Shown here: positions 32,532-41,476 of the stretch, in pieces
Numbering within the stretch: position 1 is the first letter of the stretch
How the letters are laid out: the number at the start of each line of letters is the position of its first letter
From: Oscillospiraceae bacterium
GTDB lineage: Bacteria; Bacillota; Clostridia; Oscillospirales; Oscillospiraceae
Reading direction: 5' to 3'
Assembly (NCBI GenBank): GCA_017461585.1
Contig: JAFTYM010000019.1
Location: 1-57,352, forward strand
DNA: 57,352 bases
Made by a program: the position numbers and the translations under genes
Notes under the pieces: model-generated
Seen by the model: the letters and a program-made list of their open reading frames with translations, nothing else
Told to the model about the DNA's origin: nothing
Databases searched by the model: none

Positions 32532-33083
32532 TTATCTCTTATATTTTTCCCGTGCTTCTTTAAAAATGTTGCCGCCAAATGCGTCAACGCCAACGGTAAG
32601 GGGCAGCTTTTCAACGGTAAGCTTTTTTACTGACTCACATCCGAGATGCAAAAACGCAATCTCTTCCGCGGCGGTGATGTGCTTTGAAATAAGCGCGCCT
32701 GCACCGCCCACAGCACAGAGGTAAACAGCGCCGTTTCGGACGATAGAGTCTATAACAGCCTGATTTCTCTCGCCCTTGCCGATTGTGGCTGCAAGACCCA
32801 GATCGTAAAGCCTTGGTGCAAAGCCGTCCATTCGTGAAGATGTGGTAGGACCGCATGAGCCTGTGGCGCAGTCGTCTCTTCCGGGAGTGGGACCTGCGTA
32901 ATAGATGACGGCATCCTTTACGTCAAAGGGAAGCTCTTTGTTTTCATCAAGCAGACGAAACAGCTCTTTATGTGCTGCATCACGGGATGTGTAAACAGTT
33001 CCCGTAAGCAGAACTCTGTCTCCTGCGTGGAGCTGAGAAATCACCTTGCACAGCTCCGATGTATGTACATCAATAGTTGCCAT
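32532..33083 (-). CDS. Fumarate hydratase class I beta subunit-like protein
   Basis: 183 residues, the length of the separate beta subunit (C-terminal domain) of class I fumarase or tartrate dehydratase. AGPTPGR and GSCGPTTSSRMD, then GKGERNQAV, are the hallmark blocks that bind the substrate and complete the active site over the iron-sulfur subunit. The alpha subunit, which carries the [4Fe-4S] cluster and normally is encoded just upstream, is not in this window. The start at 33083 has GGAG 9 bases upstream and overlaps the preceding gene by 14 bases. Confidence 0.85.
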   Translation of the reverse strand: MATIDVHTSELCKVISQLHAGDRVLLTGTVYTSRDAAHKELFRLLDENKELPFDVKDAVIYYAGPTPGRDDCATGSCGPTTSSRMDGFAPRLYDLGLAATIGKGERNQAVIDSIVRNGAVYLCAVGGAGALISKHITAAEEIAFLHLGCESVKKLTVEKLPLTVGVDAFGGNIFKEAREKYKR

Positions 33084-33555
33084 TTTCATCTGCTCCGTTT
33101 GTGTAATGGTCAATAAGAACTACGGCTTCCTCAATCTCAGTATGTGCCAGCTCCAGACGCTTGCCAAACTCCGTAAGCTGCTGTCCCATGGTGCGGATGG
33201 CAGCTTCAACACCGCCTGCTTTAACTCTGATGGGGTTAAGTCTGCGGCTCTTTTCACCGTCAGCAGCGTCAAGCTTTTCTGTGAGCTCACGGACCTGTTC
33301 TCTCAATTCATGGATGAGCTGATCCTTTTCGGCAATTGCTGCGTTGAACTCATCAGCTGCGGCAGTTTTCTTTTCCTCTTCTTCGAAAAGCTTGTCTTTC
33401 AGGTTTCTTATTGCTTCTTTTGCATCTTCGACTGCCAAAGCGTTATCCTCAGCGGCTTTCTCAGCCTGAGTCTTTTCGTGTGTGAGCTTTCGGATGTAAT
33501 CAATTACTTCTTCACGGTTGAATCCGTTGAAGCTGTGTCTGAATTCTACTTTCAT
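33070..33555 (-). CDS. DivIVA-like coiled-coil protein
   Basis: 161 residues. The N-terminal FRHSFNGFNREEVIDYI resembles the membrane-binding and dimerising start of DivIVA/GpsB proteins, in which a compact FxxxxxGYxxxEVdxfl motif is followed by a coiled coil; here residues 20-105 form a charged coiled coil. DivIVA-like proteins mark curved membrane or septa and recruit cell-wall or division factors. The assignment rests on the first 25 residues. Start at 33555 behind AAAGGAG. Confidence 0.65.
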   Translation of the reverse strand: MKVEFRHSFNGFNREEVIDYIRKLTHEKTQAEKAAEDNALAVEDAKEAIRNLKDKLFEEEEKKTAAADEFNAAIAEKDQLIHELREQVRELTEKLDAADGEKSRRLNPIRVKAGGVEAAIRTMGQQLTEFGKRLELAHTEIEEAVVLIDHYTNGADENGNY

Positions 33556-33577
33556 AATATAAGCTCCTTTTATTGTT

Positions 33578-34756
33578 TTACGGCTGTTCTTCATCTGCAG
33601 GAATATCCGTCTCCGTTTCGGTTACGGGAGTTTCAGTTTCTGCAACGATATAGTCGGCAGCGCAGAGAGGAACTGTGCTGCTGTCCCACCAGTAGTTTTC
33701 GCGCATGGATTCATCGCCGCGCAAAAACGTTGTGATTTCTTCTGCGGGAAGTGTGGTCACGTCAATGTGATAGCTGCCGCCATCAATGGTGACGATATTC
33801 CAATAGTGCTCCTCACCCCTGTACTTGCCCGAAACAACTGTGCAATCTATAAGCAGCTTATCGCACAGCGCCTTGAATGCCATGGCAAAGCCTTCGGAAT
33901 CTCCGGAGCGGTTGACAATGACGTTATATGCCGTGGATGCAAGCTTTGTGGCAGCGTTTGTAAGGTAGAGATAAGAACCTGCCATGTGGTTATACACGGC
34001 GGAGAGAAGCTGATAGTCGTCTGCGTCGGGCAGCTCACTGATAATATTCTGTATCTCGTCGCTTAAATCGTTGTCCATACTTGTCAGTACGCTGCGAGTG
34101 TAGTTGTTAAAAACGAAAGACACTTCCATTATCCTGTTGCCCTCTGCCTCAGGATAAGAGGTGACGGTAATGTCGGGCACTATTATTACGTTGAGAGGAT
34201 TGGAGTAATACTGCTCAAGGACTATCTCCTTGATATAGTCTGCCGTTACGGGCGGAAGATTTGTGTAGAAGGTGCACGAGGATGCGTAGTCTGTAAGGGA
34301 GGACTCAAGCAGTACCTGAAGATAACGCTCTGTGGATACTGTTGAAATATTTGAGATATCGCTGAGATCCTTTTTAAAGACGATATTGACTGTGACATCC
34401 TTGTAGCCGACGATGGGAGTTATCTGGCAGCTGATATAATATGTTGCGTAGCTGCCCAACGGGTCGGAGGATGACAGCTCACGGCATATCTCGTTTACTG
34501 AACCTTCGAGATCCTCTCTGTCAAAAGTGGTGATGCGGAAAGTGGCAGTCTCTGTGTGACTTTTCACCATGTTGTATACTTCCTGCCTGAAGCTGTCGTA
34601 TGTAGACACTTCTATGGCGCTGTCAGGCATAGAGGTATCTCCGCTCTGTGAATATGGAGTTATCTCAGTAACTTCTCCCTCCAGTATGGAGGCACAGCCT
34701 GTACAGGAAAGAAGAAGCATCACGGCGAGAAAAGATGAAAGGAGTTTTCTGCCCAC
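33578..34756 (-). CDS. Lipoprotein with transglutaminase-like domain, catalytic Cys replaced
   Basis: 392 residues. A signal peptide with lipobox LSCTGC (Cys near residue 21) shows it is anchored on the outer membrane face. Residues about 235-345 match the transglutaminase-like fold found in clostridial surface proteins: a helix SAVYNHMAGSYLYL, then GDSEGFAMAFKALCDKLLI, where active homologues have GVCEGYA, then EEHYWNIVTIDGGSYHIDVT with His and Asp. The nucleophilic Cys position is Ser, so a protease or transferase activity is doubtful. It probably acts as a binding domain. Confidence 0.75.
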   Translation of the reverse strand: MGRKLLSSFLAVMLLLSCTGCASILEGEVTEITPYSQSGDTSMPDSAIEVSTYDSFRQEVYNMVKSHTETATFRITTFDREDLEGSVNEICRELSSSDPLGSYATYYISCQITPIVGYKDVTVNIVFKKDLSDISNISTVSTERYLQVLLESSLTDYASSCTFYTNLPPVTADYIKEIVLEQYYSNPLNVIIVPDITVTSYPEAEGNRIMEVSFVFNNYTRSVLTSMDNDLSDEIQNIISELPDADDYQLLSAVYNHMAGSYLYLTNAATKLASTAYNVIVNRSGDSEGFAMAFKALCDKLLIDCTVVSGKYRGEEHYWNIVTIDGGSYHIDVTTLPAEEITTFLRGDESMRENYWWDSSTVPLCAADYIVAETETPVTETETDIPADEEQP

Positions 34757-34767
34757 GTTAAGCCTCC

Positions 34768-35640
34768 TTATTTTATATCGGCAATATCGGAGAAGCCGTC
34801 TCCGAAAACTTCACGGGAGTCTGTTATGATGATAAACGCATCGGGAGCTATACATTTTATGGATGCGCGAAGCTCTACTATCTGCTGGGGTCTGATGGCG
34901 CACATTACTATTTTCTTGTCCTTTTCGGAATAGCCGCCTGAACCGTGAAGAAATGTTACACCGCGGTCAAGAGACTGGAAAATGAAATCGCGCACCTCAT
35001 CTCCGTGGTCAGAGATGATTATGCACAGCTTGGCAACATCTGCGCCGTAGAGCACAAGGTCAATGACCTTTGAGGAGAGAAACATTGTAATGAGAGCATA
35101 CATTGCACTCTCCATTTTGTCAAATATGACGGCATAAAGGCTGATGATTATAATATCGAGAATGAGCATAGCCGTGCCGAAGTTCATAAAGGGATAGCGG
35201 ACACGGATAAGCTTTGCGATAATATCAGAGCCGCCTGTTGTGGCGCCGCCTCGGTAGATGATGCCGAGACCTGCGCCGTAGATGACACCGCCGAAAATGC
35301 TGGTGAGGAAAGGATCCTGTGTCAGAGTATGGGGGAAGAGTGACAGCAGGTCAATGCATACAGAGGACAGGATGGTACCCATAACGCTGGAAACCATAAA
35401 CTTAAAGCCCAGCTTTTTCCATGCCAGAATAAAAAGCGGAATATTTAAAATGATGATAAGAGTACCGATGGGAAAGCCTGTGAACTTATTAATGATCATT
35501 GAAATACCGCCGATGCCGCCTGTGGGGACGGAGTTGGGCAGCAGGATGTACTGGAAGCCTGCTGCGTATACAAGACTTCCGATAAACATCAGTATCAGGT
35601 TTTTAATAAGCCGTTTAGGCTCAACTCTTAAATTCTTCAT
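34768..35640 (-). CDS. YitT family membrane protein
   Basis: 290 residues. An N-terminal region with five to six membrane helices (about 10-200) contains SVPTGGIGGISMI, GAGLGIIYRGGATTGGSDI and other glycine-rich family motifs. The C-terminal soluble DUF2179 domain (about 205-290) includes GVTFLHGSGGYSEKDKKI. Family function is unknown. Its ATG overlaps the parC stop (ATGA), so the two are coupled. Confidence 0.9.
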   Translation of the reverse strand: MKNLRVEPKRLIKNLILMFIGSLVYAAGFQYILLPNSVPTGGIGGISMIINKFTGFPIGTLIIILNIPLFILAWKKLGFKFMVSSVMGTILSSVCIDLLSLFPHTLTQDPFLTSIFGGVIYGAGLGIIYRGGATTGGSDIIAKLIRVRYPFMNFGTAMLILDIIIISLYAVIFDKMESAMYALITMFLSSKVIDLVLYGADVAKLCIIISDHGDEVRDFIFQSLDRGVTFLHGSGGYSEKDKKIVMCAIRPQQIVELRASIKCIAPDAFIIITDSREVFGDGFSDIADIK

Positions 35641-37883
35641 ATATCAAAAAGATCCATCTGTTTTTCTTCCATGTCCTCAGGCTTTAAAATCGCACCTGCG
35701 GCAGGAACGGTTTTTACTCTGTATCGTGAGAAGTTTTTGACGGTAGCATCCTTGAGAAGCATTGCCTTGTCAAGGGTGTATTTCTTTTTAAGTGCCATTA
35801 CCGCAACGCCCTGAGAGTTTCTTGTGGCTTTTGCTGCGATAAGAGAAGAGTTGAAGATGAGAAGTCTGCCGTCTGTGGAGTATACGGCAAGGTCGATATC
35901 CCCGTTTATAGGTACGATGGAGCGCAGGGGAGACTTGTCGCTGTATGCGCCTGTGAGCTTTTTGCGGTTTGTCTTTGTGGCGTATGCGGAAAGCTCTACC
36001 TTTGCTGCTTTGCCGTTTTCGAAGAAGAATATGAGCTGTCCCGTATAATCTCCCGGGAGCATCATATAAAGGGGAGTTTCGCCCTCGTCCATTCCCAGTA
36101 CAGAGGGGAGATAAGAGCCTAATGCCGATGCCTTTGTATCGTCAAAATCAGAAACTCTTGTCTTGTAAACCTGACACTTGTCGGTAAATACAAGGAGCTC
36201 GTTTCTGTTGGACGTCTCAAAGGTCATAAGCAGGCTGTCATTTTCCTTGAATTTCTGCTCACCGCCCATGCGTAAGGAAAGGGGAGTTATCTTCTTGAAG
36301 TAGCCCTCTTTGGAAAGGAACAGGTGAACTGCGTAGTCCTCTACCTGAACCTCTTCTTCGACCTCTTCGATCTCATCATCGTAGACGATGTCTGTCTTTC
36401 TGGGCTGACCGTACTTTTTAATTATGCCCTTCAGCTCAGAAATAATTACGTTTTTGATTCTGCGCTTACTGTTTAAAAGATCCTCAAGGTCTGCAATCTC
36501 ATCCTTTAAGGATGAAGTCTCCTGTGTGCGCTTTAAGATATATTCGCGGTTGATGTTGCGAAGCTTTATTTCAGCAACATATTCAGCCTGTATCTCGTCG
36601 ATACCGAAGCCAATCATGAGGTTGGGGACAACCTCAGCTTCTTCTTCGGTGTTGCGGATTATCTCAATTGCGCGGTCGATATCCAGCAGTATCTGCTCAA
36701 GACCGAGAAGCAGATGCAGCTTGTCCTTTTTCTTTGTGAGATCGTTGTATACACGGCGTTTGACACATTCCATGCGCCATGCGCACCACTCGGAAAGAAT
36801 ATCGCGGATACCCATAACACGGGGCATGCCTGCGACGAGGACGTTGAAGTTGCAGGAGAAACTGTCCATTAAAGGAGTCATGCGGAAAAGACGCTGCATC
36901 AGCTTTTCAGGGTCAGCTCCGCGCTTTAAGTCGATCGCCAGCTTAAGACCTGAAAGGTCTGTCTCATCTCGCATATCGGAGATCTCTTTTACCTTGCCTG
37001 CCTTCTGAAGCTCGGCCACCTTGTCGATGATGGCTTCGGCAGTTGTGGAATAGGGGATCTCGTAAATTTCAATAAGGTTTTCGCTTTTTAAGTATCTCCA
37101 CTTTGAACGCACCTTTACGCTGCCGCGGCCTGTCTCGTAGATGGAGGCGATATCGTTTACATTGAAGATAAGCTCGCCGCCTGTGGGGAAGTCGGGCGCT
37201 AAAAGGGTGGTCATGATATCGTGGTTGGGGTCGTTTAAGTACTCAATAGTGGTCTGGCAGACCTCGGTCAAGTTAAAGCCGCAGAAGTTGGACGCCATAC
37301 CGACGGCGATACCTGTGTTTGCGCTGACCAGAACATTGGGGAAAGCCGTGGGCAGGAGCGTGGGCTCTTTTGTGGTGCTGTCATAGTTGTCCACAAAGTC
37401 CACGGTGTCCTTGTCGATATCGCGGAAAATCTCAGAGCAGATATCGGAAAGCTTTGCCTCTGTATAACGGGATGCAGCGTAAGACATGTCTCGGGAGAAT
37501 ACCTTACCGAAGTTACCCTTGGAGTCTACAAAGGGTGTCAAAAGGGCTGAGTAACCCTTGGAAAGACGAACCATTGTCTCATAAATAGCTGCATCACCGT
37601 GGGGGTTTAAGCGCATTGTCTGACCGACGATATTGGCGGACTTTGTTCTGCCGCCTGTTAAAAGACCCATCTTGTACATAGTGTACAGCAGCTTTCTGTG
37701 AGAGGGTTTGAAGCCGTCTATCTCAGGGATAGCACGGGAGACGATAACACTCATGGCATAGGGCATGTAGTTGGTCTCAAGTGTCTCTGTGATGGGCTGC
37801 TCAAGGACTTCTGCACGAAGTCCTATAACATTGGGATTATCTTTTCTCTTGGGAGTGTTTTCAGTGCTTTTCTTCTTTGCCAT
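35637..37883 (-). CDS. parC: DNA topoisomerase IV subunit A (ParC)
   Basis: 748 residues. The catalytic Tyr lies in AASRYTE (near residue 135), the quinolone-pocket region in NPHGDAAIYE, and the opening ALPEIDGFKP-like segment is VSRAIPEIDGFKPSHRKLL. The C-terminal beta-pinwheel is short. With ParE it decatenates daughter chromosomes by passing duplexes through double-strand breaks. The gene follows parE by 23 bases. GyrA is the alternative, but the shortened C-terminus and the parE neighbour support ParC. Confidence 0.93.
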   Translation of the reverse strand: MAKKKSTENTPKRKDNPNVIGLRAEVLEQPITETLETNYMPYAMSVIVSRAIPEIDGFKPSHRKLLYTMYKMGLLTGGRTKSANIVGQTMRLNPHGDAAIYETMVRLSKGYSALLTPFVDSKGNFGKVFSRDMSYAASRYTEAKLSDICSEIFRDIDKDTVDFVDNYDSTTKEPTLLPTAFPNVLVSANTGIAVGMASNFCGFNLTEVCQTTIEYLNDPNHDIMTTLLAPDFPTGGELIFNVNDIASIYETGRGSVKVRSKWRYLKSENLIEIYEIPYSTTAEAIIDKVAELQKAGKVKEISDMRDETDLSGLKLAIDLKRGADPEKLMQRLFRMTPLMDSFSCNFNVLVAGMPRVMGIRDILSEWCAWRMECVKRRVYNDLTKKKDKLHLLLGLEQILLDIDRAIEIIRNTEEEAEVVPNLMIGFGIDEIQAEYVAEIKLRNINREYILKRTQETSSLKDEIADLEDLLNSKRRIKNVIISELKGIIKKYGQPRKTDIVYDDEIEEVEEEVQVEDYAVHLFLSKEGYFKKITPLSLRMGGEQKFKENDSLLMTFETSNRNELLVFTDKCQVYKTRVSDFDDTKASALGSYLPSVLGMDEGETPLYMMLPGDYTGQLIFFFENGKAAKVELSAYATKTNRKKLTGAYSDKSPLRSIVPINGDIDLAVYSTDGRLLIFNSSLIAAKATRNSQGVAVMALKKKYTLDKAMLLKDATVKNFSRYRVKTVPAAGAILKPEDMEEKQMDLFDI

Positions 37884-37906
37884 TGAAACTCTTTCTCCTT
37901 AGTTTT

Positions 37907-39886
37907 TTAGGAAATGTCTGCCAGATCGAGGAACTCGTGTCCGTGATCGGCGATGTGCTGTTTTCTGCCCTGGAGGTTGTCGCCTAAGAGCAGATCAAAC
38001 ATTGCTGCTGTTCTCTCCACATCCTCGGGCATGACCTTGATAAGTCTGCGTGTCTCGGGGTTCATTGTGGTGAGCCACATCATCTCAGGATCGTTTTCAC
38101 CAAGACCCTTGGAACGCTGGATGGTGAACTTGGCGCCGTCCAGAGAAGCTAAGATCTCAGCCTTCTCGCGCTCTGAATATGCAAAATATGTCTTGTTTTT
38201 GCTGTTGATCTCAAAGAGGGGAGACTCTGCGATGTAAACAAAGCCCTCTTCTATAAGTGTGGGAGTAAGACGGTACAGCATTGTCAGGATAAGTGTTCTT
38301 ATCTGGAAACCGTCAACGTCGGCGTCGGTACAGATGATTACCTTGTTCCAGCGAAGGTTAGCAAGGCTGAAGCTGGAAAGCTCCTTGTTCTTCTTGGTTT
38401 CAACCTCAACACCGCAGCCCAAGACTTTCAGCAGATCGGTGATGATCTCACTTTTGAAGATTTTGGTGTAGTCGGCCTTGAGGCAGTTGAGGATCTTGCC
38501 TCGTACGGGCATGATGCCCTGAAACTCCGCGTCACGGCTCTGCTTACATGCGCCCAGAGCAGAGTCACCCTCAACGATGTATATCTCGCGCTTGGATACA
38601 TCCTTGGAGCGGCAGTCAACAAACTTCTGAACGCGGTTTGCAAGGTCAATATTGCCTGAGAGCTTTTTGCCGATGTTGAGACGTGTCTTTTCGGCAGCCT
38701 CACGGCTTCTTCTGTTTATAAGGACCTGATCGACGATTTTTTCAGCTTCTTGAGGATGCTCGATGAAATAGACCTCCAGCTGAGAGCGGAAAAACTCCGT
38801 CATTGCCTCCTGAATAAACTTGTTGGTGATCGCCTTTTTGGTCTGGTGATCGTATGCGGTCTGTGTGGAGAAACAGTTGGTTACGAGAACAAGGCAGTCC
38901 TGAACATCTGTGAAAGTGATCTTGCTCTCGTTTTTCTGATATTTGTTTGTTTTGCGTATCTGTGCGTCAATAGCGGAGACAAAGGCGCTTCTTGTAGCCT
39001 TGTCGGGAGAGCCGCCGTGCTCCAGCCATGAGGAGTTGTGGTAATACTCGATCTTGTTTATCTTGTTTGAGAAACAGAACGCAGCGGTGATCTTGACCTT
39101 ATAATCCTGCATGTCCTCGCGGTCGCGTCCGACACGCTCTGTTTCGATATAAACAGGAGCGGAGATATACTGCATGTCAACGATTTCGTCCACATACTGG
39201 GAGATACCGTTTTCATACAGGAATATTGTCTCTTCAAAGCCATTTTCGGTCTGGTTGCGGAAAATAAACTTAATGCCGGAGTTTGTGACAGCCTGCTTTT
39301 TAAGTGTGTCGGTAAAGAACTCAACAGGAATATCAATGTCGGTAAATACTTCAAGGTCGGGCTTCCAGCGGGTGAGCGTACCTGTGCGCTTGCCCTTGTA
39401 AGGCTCTTTTATCATGTCGCCTGCGATGTAACCCTTTTCAAAGTGCAGGGAGTATTTAAAGCCGTCACGCCATACGGTTACGTCAAAATACTCGGAAGAG
39501 CTCTGTGTTGCGCAGGCACCGAGGCCGTTAAGACCGAGAGAGTAGCCGTAGTTTTCATCGTCCAGCTTACCGCCTGCGTAAAGTTCGCAGTAAACAAGGT
39601 CCCAGTTCCATCTCTCCTGCACAGGGTTCCAGTCAACAGGGCAGCCGCGGCCGAAGTCCTCTACCTCAATGGAGTGATCCATGTAGCGGGTAACGATGAT
39701 CTCGGTGCCGTGGCCTTCTCTTGCTTCGTCTATGGAGTTTGAAAGTACTTCAAAAGCAGTATGCTGACATCCGACGATATCGGAAGAGCCAAGCATAACG
39801 CCGGGGCGTTTTCTTATTCTTTCGGCACCGACCAAAGCGCCGATACTGCTGTTGTCGTATTCTTGCTTCTTTGTTGTTTTTTTCAT
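37907..39886 (-). CDS. parE: DNA topoisomerase IV subunit B (ParE)
   Basis: 659 residues. A GHKL ATPase domain (NSIDEAREGHG, VEDFGRGCPVDW, GLNGLGACA), a transducer domain (about 230-400) and a Toprim domain with IYIVEGDSALGAC and TDADVDGFQIRT. It supplies ATP hydrolysis for topoisomerase IV. The GRGCPVD form replaces the usual GRGIPVD. First gene of a compact leftward operon of six genes down to 32532, and its own promoter lies just upstream. Confidence 0.93.
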   Translation of the reverse strand: MKKTTKKQEYDNSSIGALVGAERIRKRPGVMLGSSDIVGCQHTAFEVLSNSIDEAREGHGTEIIVTRYMDHSIEVEDFGRGCPVDWNPVQERWNWDLVYCELYAGGKLDDENYGYSLGLNGLGACATQSSSEYFDVTVWRDGFKYSLHFEKGYIAGDMIKEPYKGKRTGTLTRWKPDLEVFTDIDIPVEFFTDTLKKQAVTNSGIKFIFRNQTENGFEETIFLYENGISQYVDEIVDMQYISAPVYIETERVGRDREDMQDYKVKITAAFCFSNKINKIEYYHNSSWLEHGGSPDKATRSAFVSAIDAQIRKTNKYQKNESKITFTDVQDCLVLVTNCFSTQTAYDHQTKKAITNKFIQEAMTEFFRSQLEVYFIEHPQEAEKIVDQVLINRRSREAAEKTRLNIGKKLSGNIDLANRVQKFVDCRSKDVSKREIYIVEGDSALGACKQSRDAEFQGIMPVRGKILNCLKADYTKIFKSEIITDLLKVLGCGVEVETKKNKELSSFSLANLRWNKVIICTDADVDGFQIRTLILTMLYRLTPTLIEEGFVYIAESPLFEINSKNKTYFAYSEREKAEILASLDGAKFTIQRSKGLGENDPEMMWLTTMNPETRRLIKVMPEDVERTAAMFDLLLGDNLQGRKQHIADHGHEFLDLADIS

Positions 39887-39928
39887 TATAATTCCCCTAT
39901 ATGTAGAGTTAATTCACAAAATTATCCA

Positions 39929-39956
39929 ATTATATAGTATATAGCATGGAAAACAA
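39929..39956 (-). promoter_or_regulatory. parE operon promoter
   Basis: On the minus strand TTGTTT (39956-39951), 16 bp, TATAAT (39934-39929), about 40 bases before the parE start codon. Confidence 0.65.
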
Positions 39957-39999
39957 ATATTCAACAGAAATTTGTATTATACATTAAAATATAATAATA

Positions 40000-40160
40000 G
40001 TGCTGTCCCATATTCGGGACAGCACCATCCTGTACAGTATTTTATGCTCTGTACATGCCTTTAGGCAGGTGACCTTTCGCCGCGTCTTTCATCTGCAAAC
40101 TCCGGTGAAGTATTTCATTCACCACAGATGTTCGGCACCGGTCTGATGTCCTGCCGACCG
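40000..40160 (-). ncRNA. Candidate structured RNA upstream of parE
   Basis: Read leftward, a rod of nested helices is followed by two hairpins. The rod has GGCAGG/CCTGCC (40064-40069 with 40150-40155), GACC/GGTC, GCCG/CGGC, CATCTG/CAGATG and GGTGAA/TTCACC, one inside the other. Next comes TGTACAG/CTGTACA (40031-40055) and last a perfect 10-bp stem (40000-40009 with 40016-40025) followed by a T/A-rich run. The last hairpin could be a terminator. I do not recognise an Rfam class; it could be a stand-alone small RNA or a leader. The other strand can form the same helices. Confidence 0.45.
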
Positions 40161-40261
40161 GCTGATAGTATTATTGACTGTGAAAATAAAAATATACTGG
40201 AAAAATAATGCTTAAAATGGTATATACTTGTAAAGAATCTAACTTTGAGGAGTTGATACTG

Positions 40262-40564
40262 ATGAACGCTGAAGATATCGTACAGGGCGTAGAGTTCGTT
40301 GCGGCAAACCCATGGGTGATAGCAGCGGCAGTTGCTGCTCTGCTTGTGATATTTTTTATAATATTCAAAGCATCTCTGAAGCTTGCGGCAAAAGTACTTA
40401 TAAACGCAGTAGTCGGATTTGTGCTTTTGTTTGTGTTCAACGGCATCGGAAGCCTGTTCGGAATTGCCCTTGAAATAAGCTGGTTCAATGCCATAATCTC
40501 AGGAGTTTTGGGAATTCCGGGCGTTGCGCTGCTGCTTATTTTAAAGTGGATGGGAATAATGTAA
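40262..40564 (+). CDS. bofA: BofA-like pro-sigmaK processing inhibitor
   Basis: 100 residues with two to three membrane helices. Features such as KVLINAVVGFVLLFVFN, then a loop and LGIPGVALLLILKWMG at the end, are typical of BofA. In Bacillus it holds the SpoIVFB protease inactive in the mother-cell membrane until the forespore checkpoint is passed. The start at 40262 is set by GAGGAG 9 bases before it; an in-frame ATG at 40208 lacks a site. Together with the SASP gene it indicates a sporulating organism. Confidence 0.8.
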   Translation: MNAEDIVQGVEFVAANPWVIAAAVAALLVIFFIIFKASLKLAAKVLINAVVGFVLLFVFNGIGSLFGIALEISWFNAIISGVLGIPGVALLLILKWMGIM

Positions 40565-40603
40565 AAAACCTTGGAAAATATAAGAAAAAGTTGATTTTTC
40601 CTA

Positions 40604-40632
40604 TTGATTTTCATATATCGTTTTGATATAAT
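40604..40632 (+). promoter_or_regulatory. rpsB-tsf promoter
   Basis: TTGATT (40604-40609), 17 bp, TATAAT (40627-40632). The transcript would have a leader of about 100 nt, with possible S2 autoregulation; I cannot identify a conserved leader motif. Confidence 0.75.
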
Positions 40633-40738
40633 ACCAAGGCATTACGCACGAAACCCGACTTTTCGCCATGTGCCGATTCGGTTGGCGTGGGGGATGAAGG
40701 TTTCGGAGGTAAAAACAAATTTAGGAGGAAAACAAACA

Positions 40739-41476
40739 ATGGCAGTAGTATCCATGAAGCAGCTGCTTGAGGCTGGTGTACACTTCGGTCACCAGACAAG
40801 ACGCTGGAACCCCAAGATGGCTCCCTACATTTATATGGAGCGTAACGGCATTTACATCATCGACCTTCAGAAGACTGTAAAGAAGCTCGAAGAGGCTTAC
40901 AACTTTGTTCGCGACACAGCAGCAGAGGGCGGCACAGTTCTTTTCGTAGGTACAAAGAAGCAGGCTCAGGAAGCAATCCGTGAAGAGGCAGAGCGCGTAG
41001 GCATGTACTATGTAAACGCAAGATGGCTCGGCGGTATGCTCACAAACTTCAAGACAATGCGCACAAGAATCGACCGTCTTGCACAGCTCCGCAAGATGCA
41101 GGAAGACGGCACATTCGATATGCTTCCCAAGAAGGAAGTTATCAAGCTCACAAACGAGATCGCAAAGCTTGAGAAGTACCTGGGCGGCGTTAAGGAAATG
41201 AAGAAGCTTCCTTCCGCTATCTTCATCATTGACCCCCGCAAGGAGCGCAACGCAATTGCTGAGGCTAAGAAGCTGAACATCCCCGTTGTAGCTATCGTTG
41301 ACACAAACTGCGATCCCGATGAGATCGACTATGTAATCCCCGGCAACGACGACGCTATCCGTGCTATCCGCCTGATCACAGGTGCTATGGCAAGCGCAGT
41401 TGTTGAAGGCAGACAGGGTACAGAAGAGGTAGAGACAGAAGCTGTTGAGGCTGCTGCAGAAGTGGAGGCAGAATAA
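40739..41476 (+). CDS. rpsB: 30S ribosomal protein S2
   Basis: 245 residues. The conserved start [25 protein letters not shown]-type block, [20 protein letters not shown] and [22 protein letters not shown] are all present. S2 bridges head and body of the 30S subunit. The start at 40739 lies behind TTAGGAGG; a longer frame from 40604 would cover the promoter. A basic-free, acidic C-terminus ends with EVEAE. Confidence 0.98.
   Translation: MAVVSMKQLLEAGVHFGHQTRRWNPKMAPYIYMERNGIYIIDLQKTVKKLEEAYNFVRDTAAEGGTVLFVGTKKQAQEAIREEAERVGMYYVNARWLGGMLTNFKTMRTRIDRLAQLRKMQEDGTFDMLPKKEVIKLTNEIAKLEKYLGGVKEMKKLPSAIFIIDPRKERNAIAEAKKLNIPVVAIVDTNCDPDEIDYVIPGNDDAIRAIRLITGAMASAVVEGRQGTEEVETEAVEAAAEVEAE

Noticed and set aside
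40604-40738. A longer form of ribosomal protein S2 starting at 40604
   Set aside because: The added part would cover the promoter and leader, and the family start and ribosome site are at 40739.
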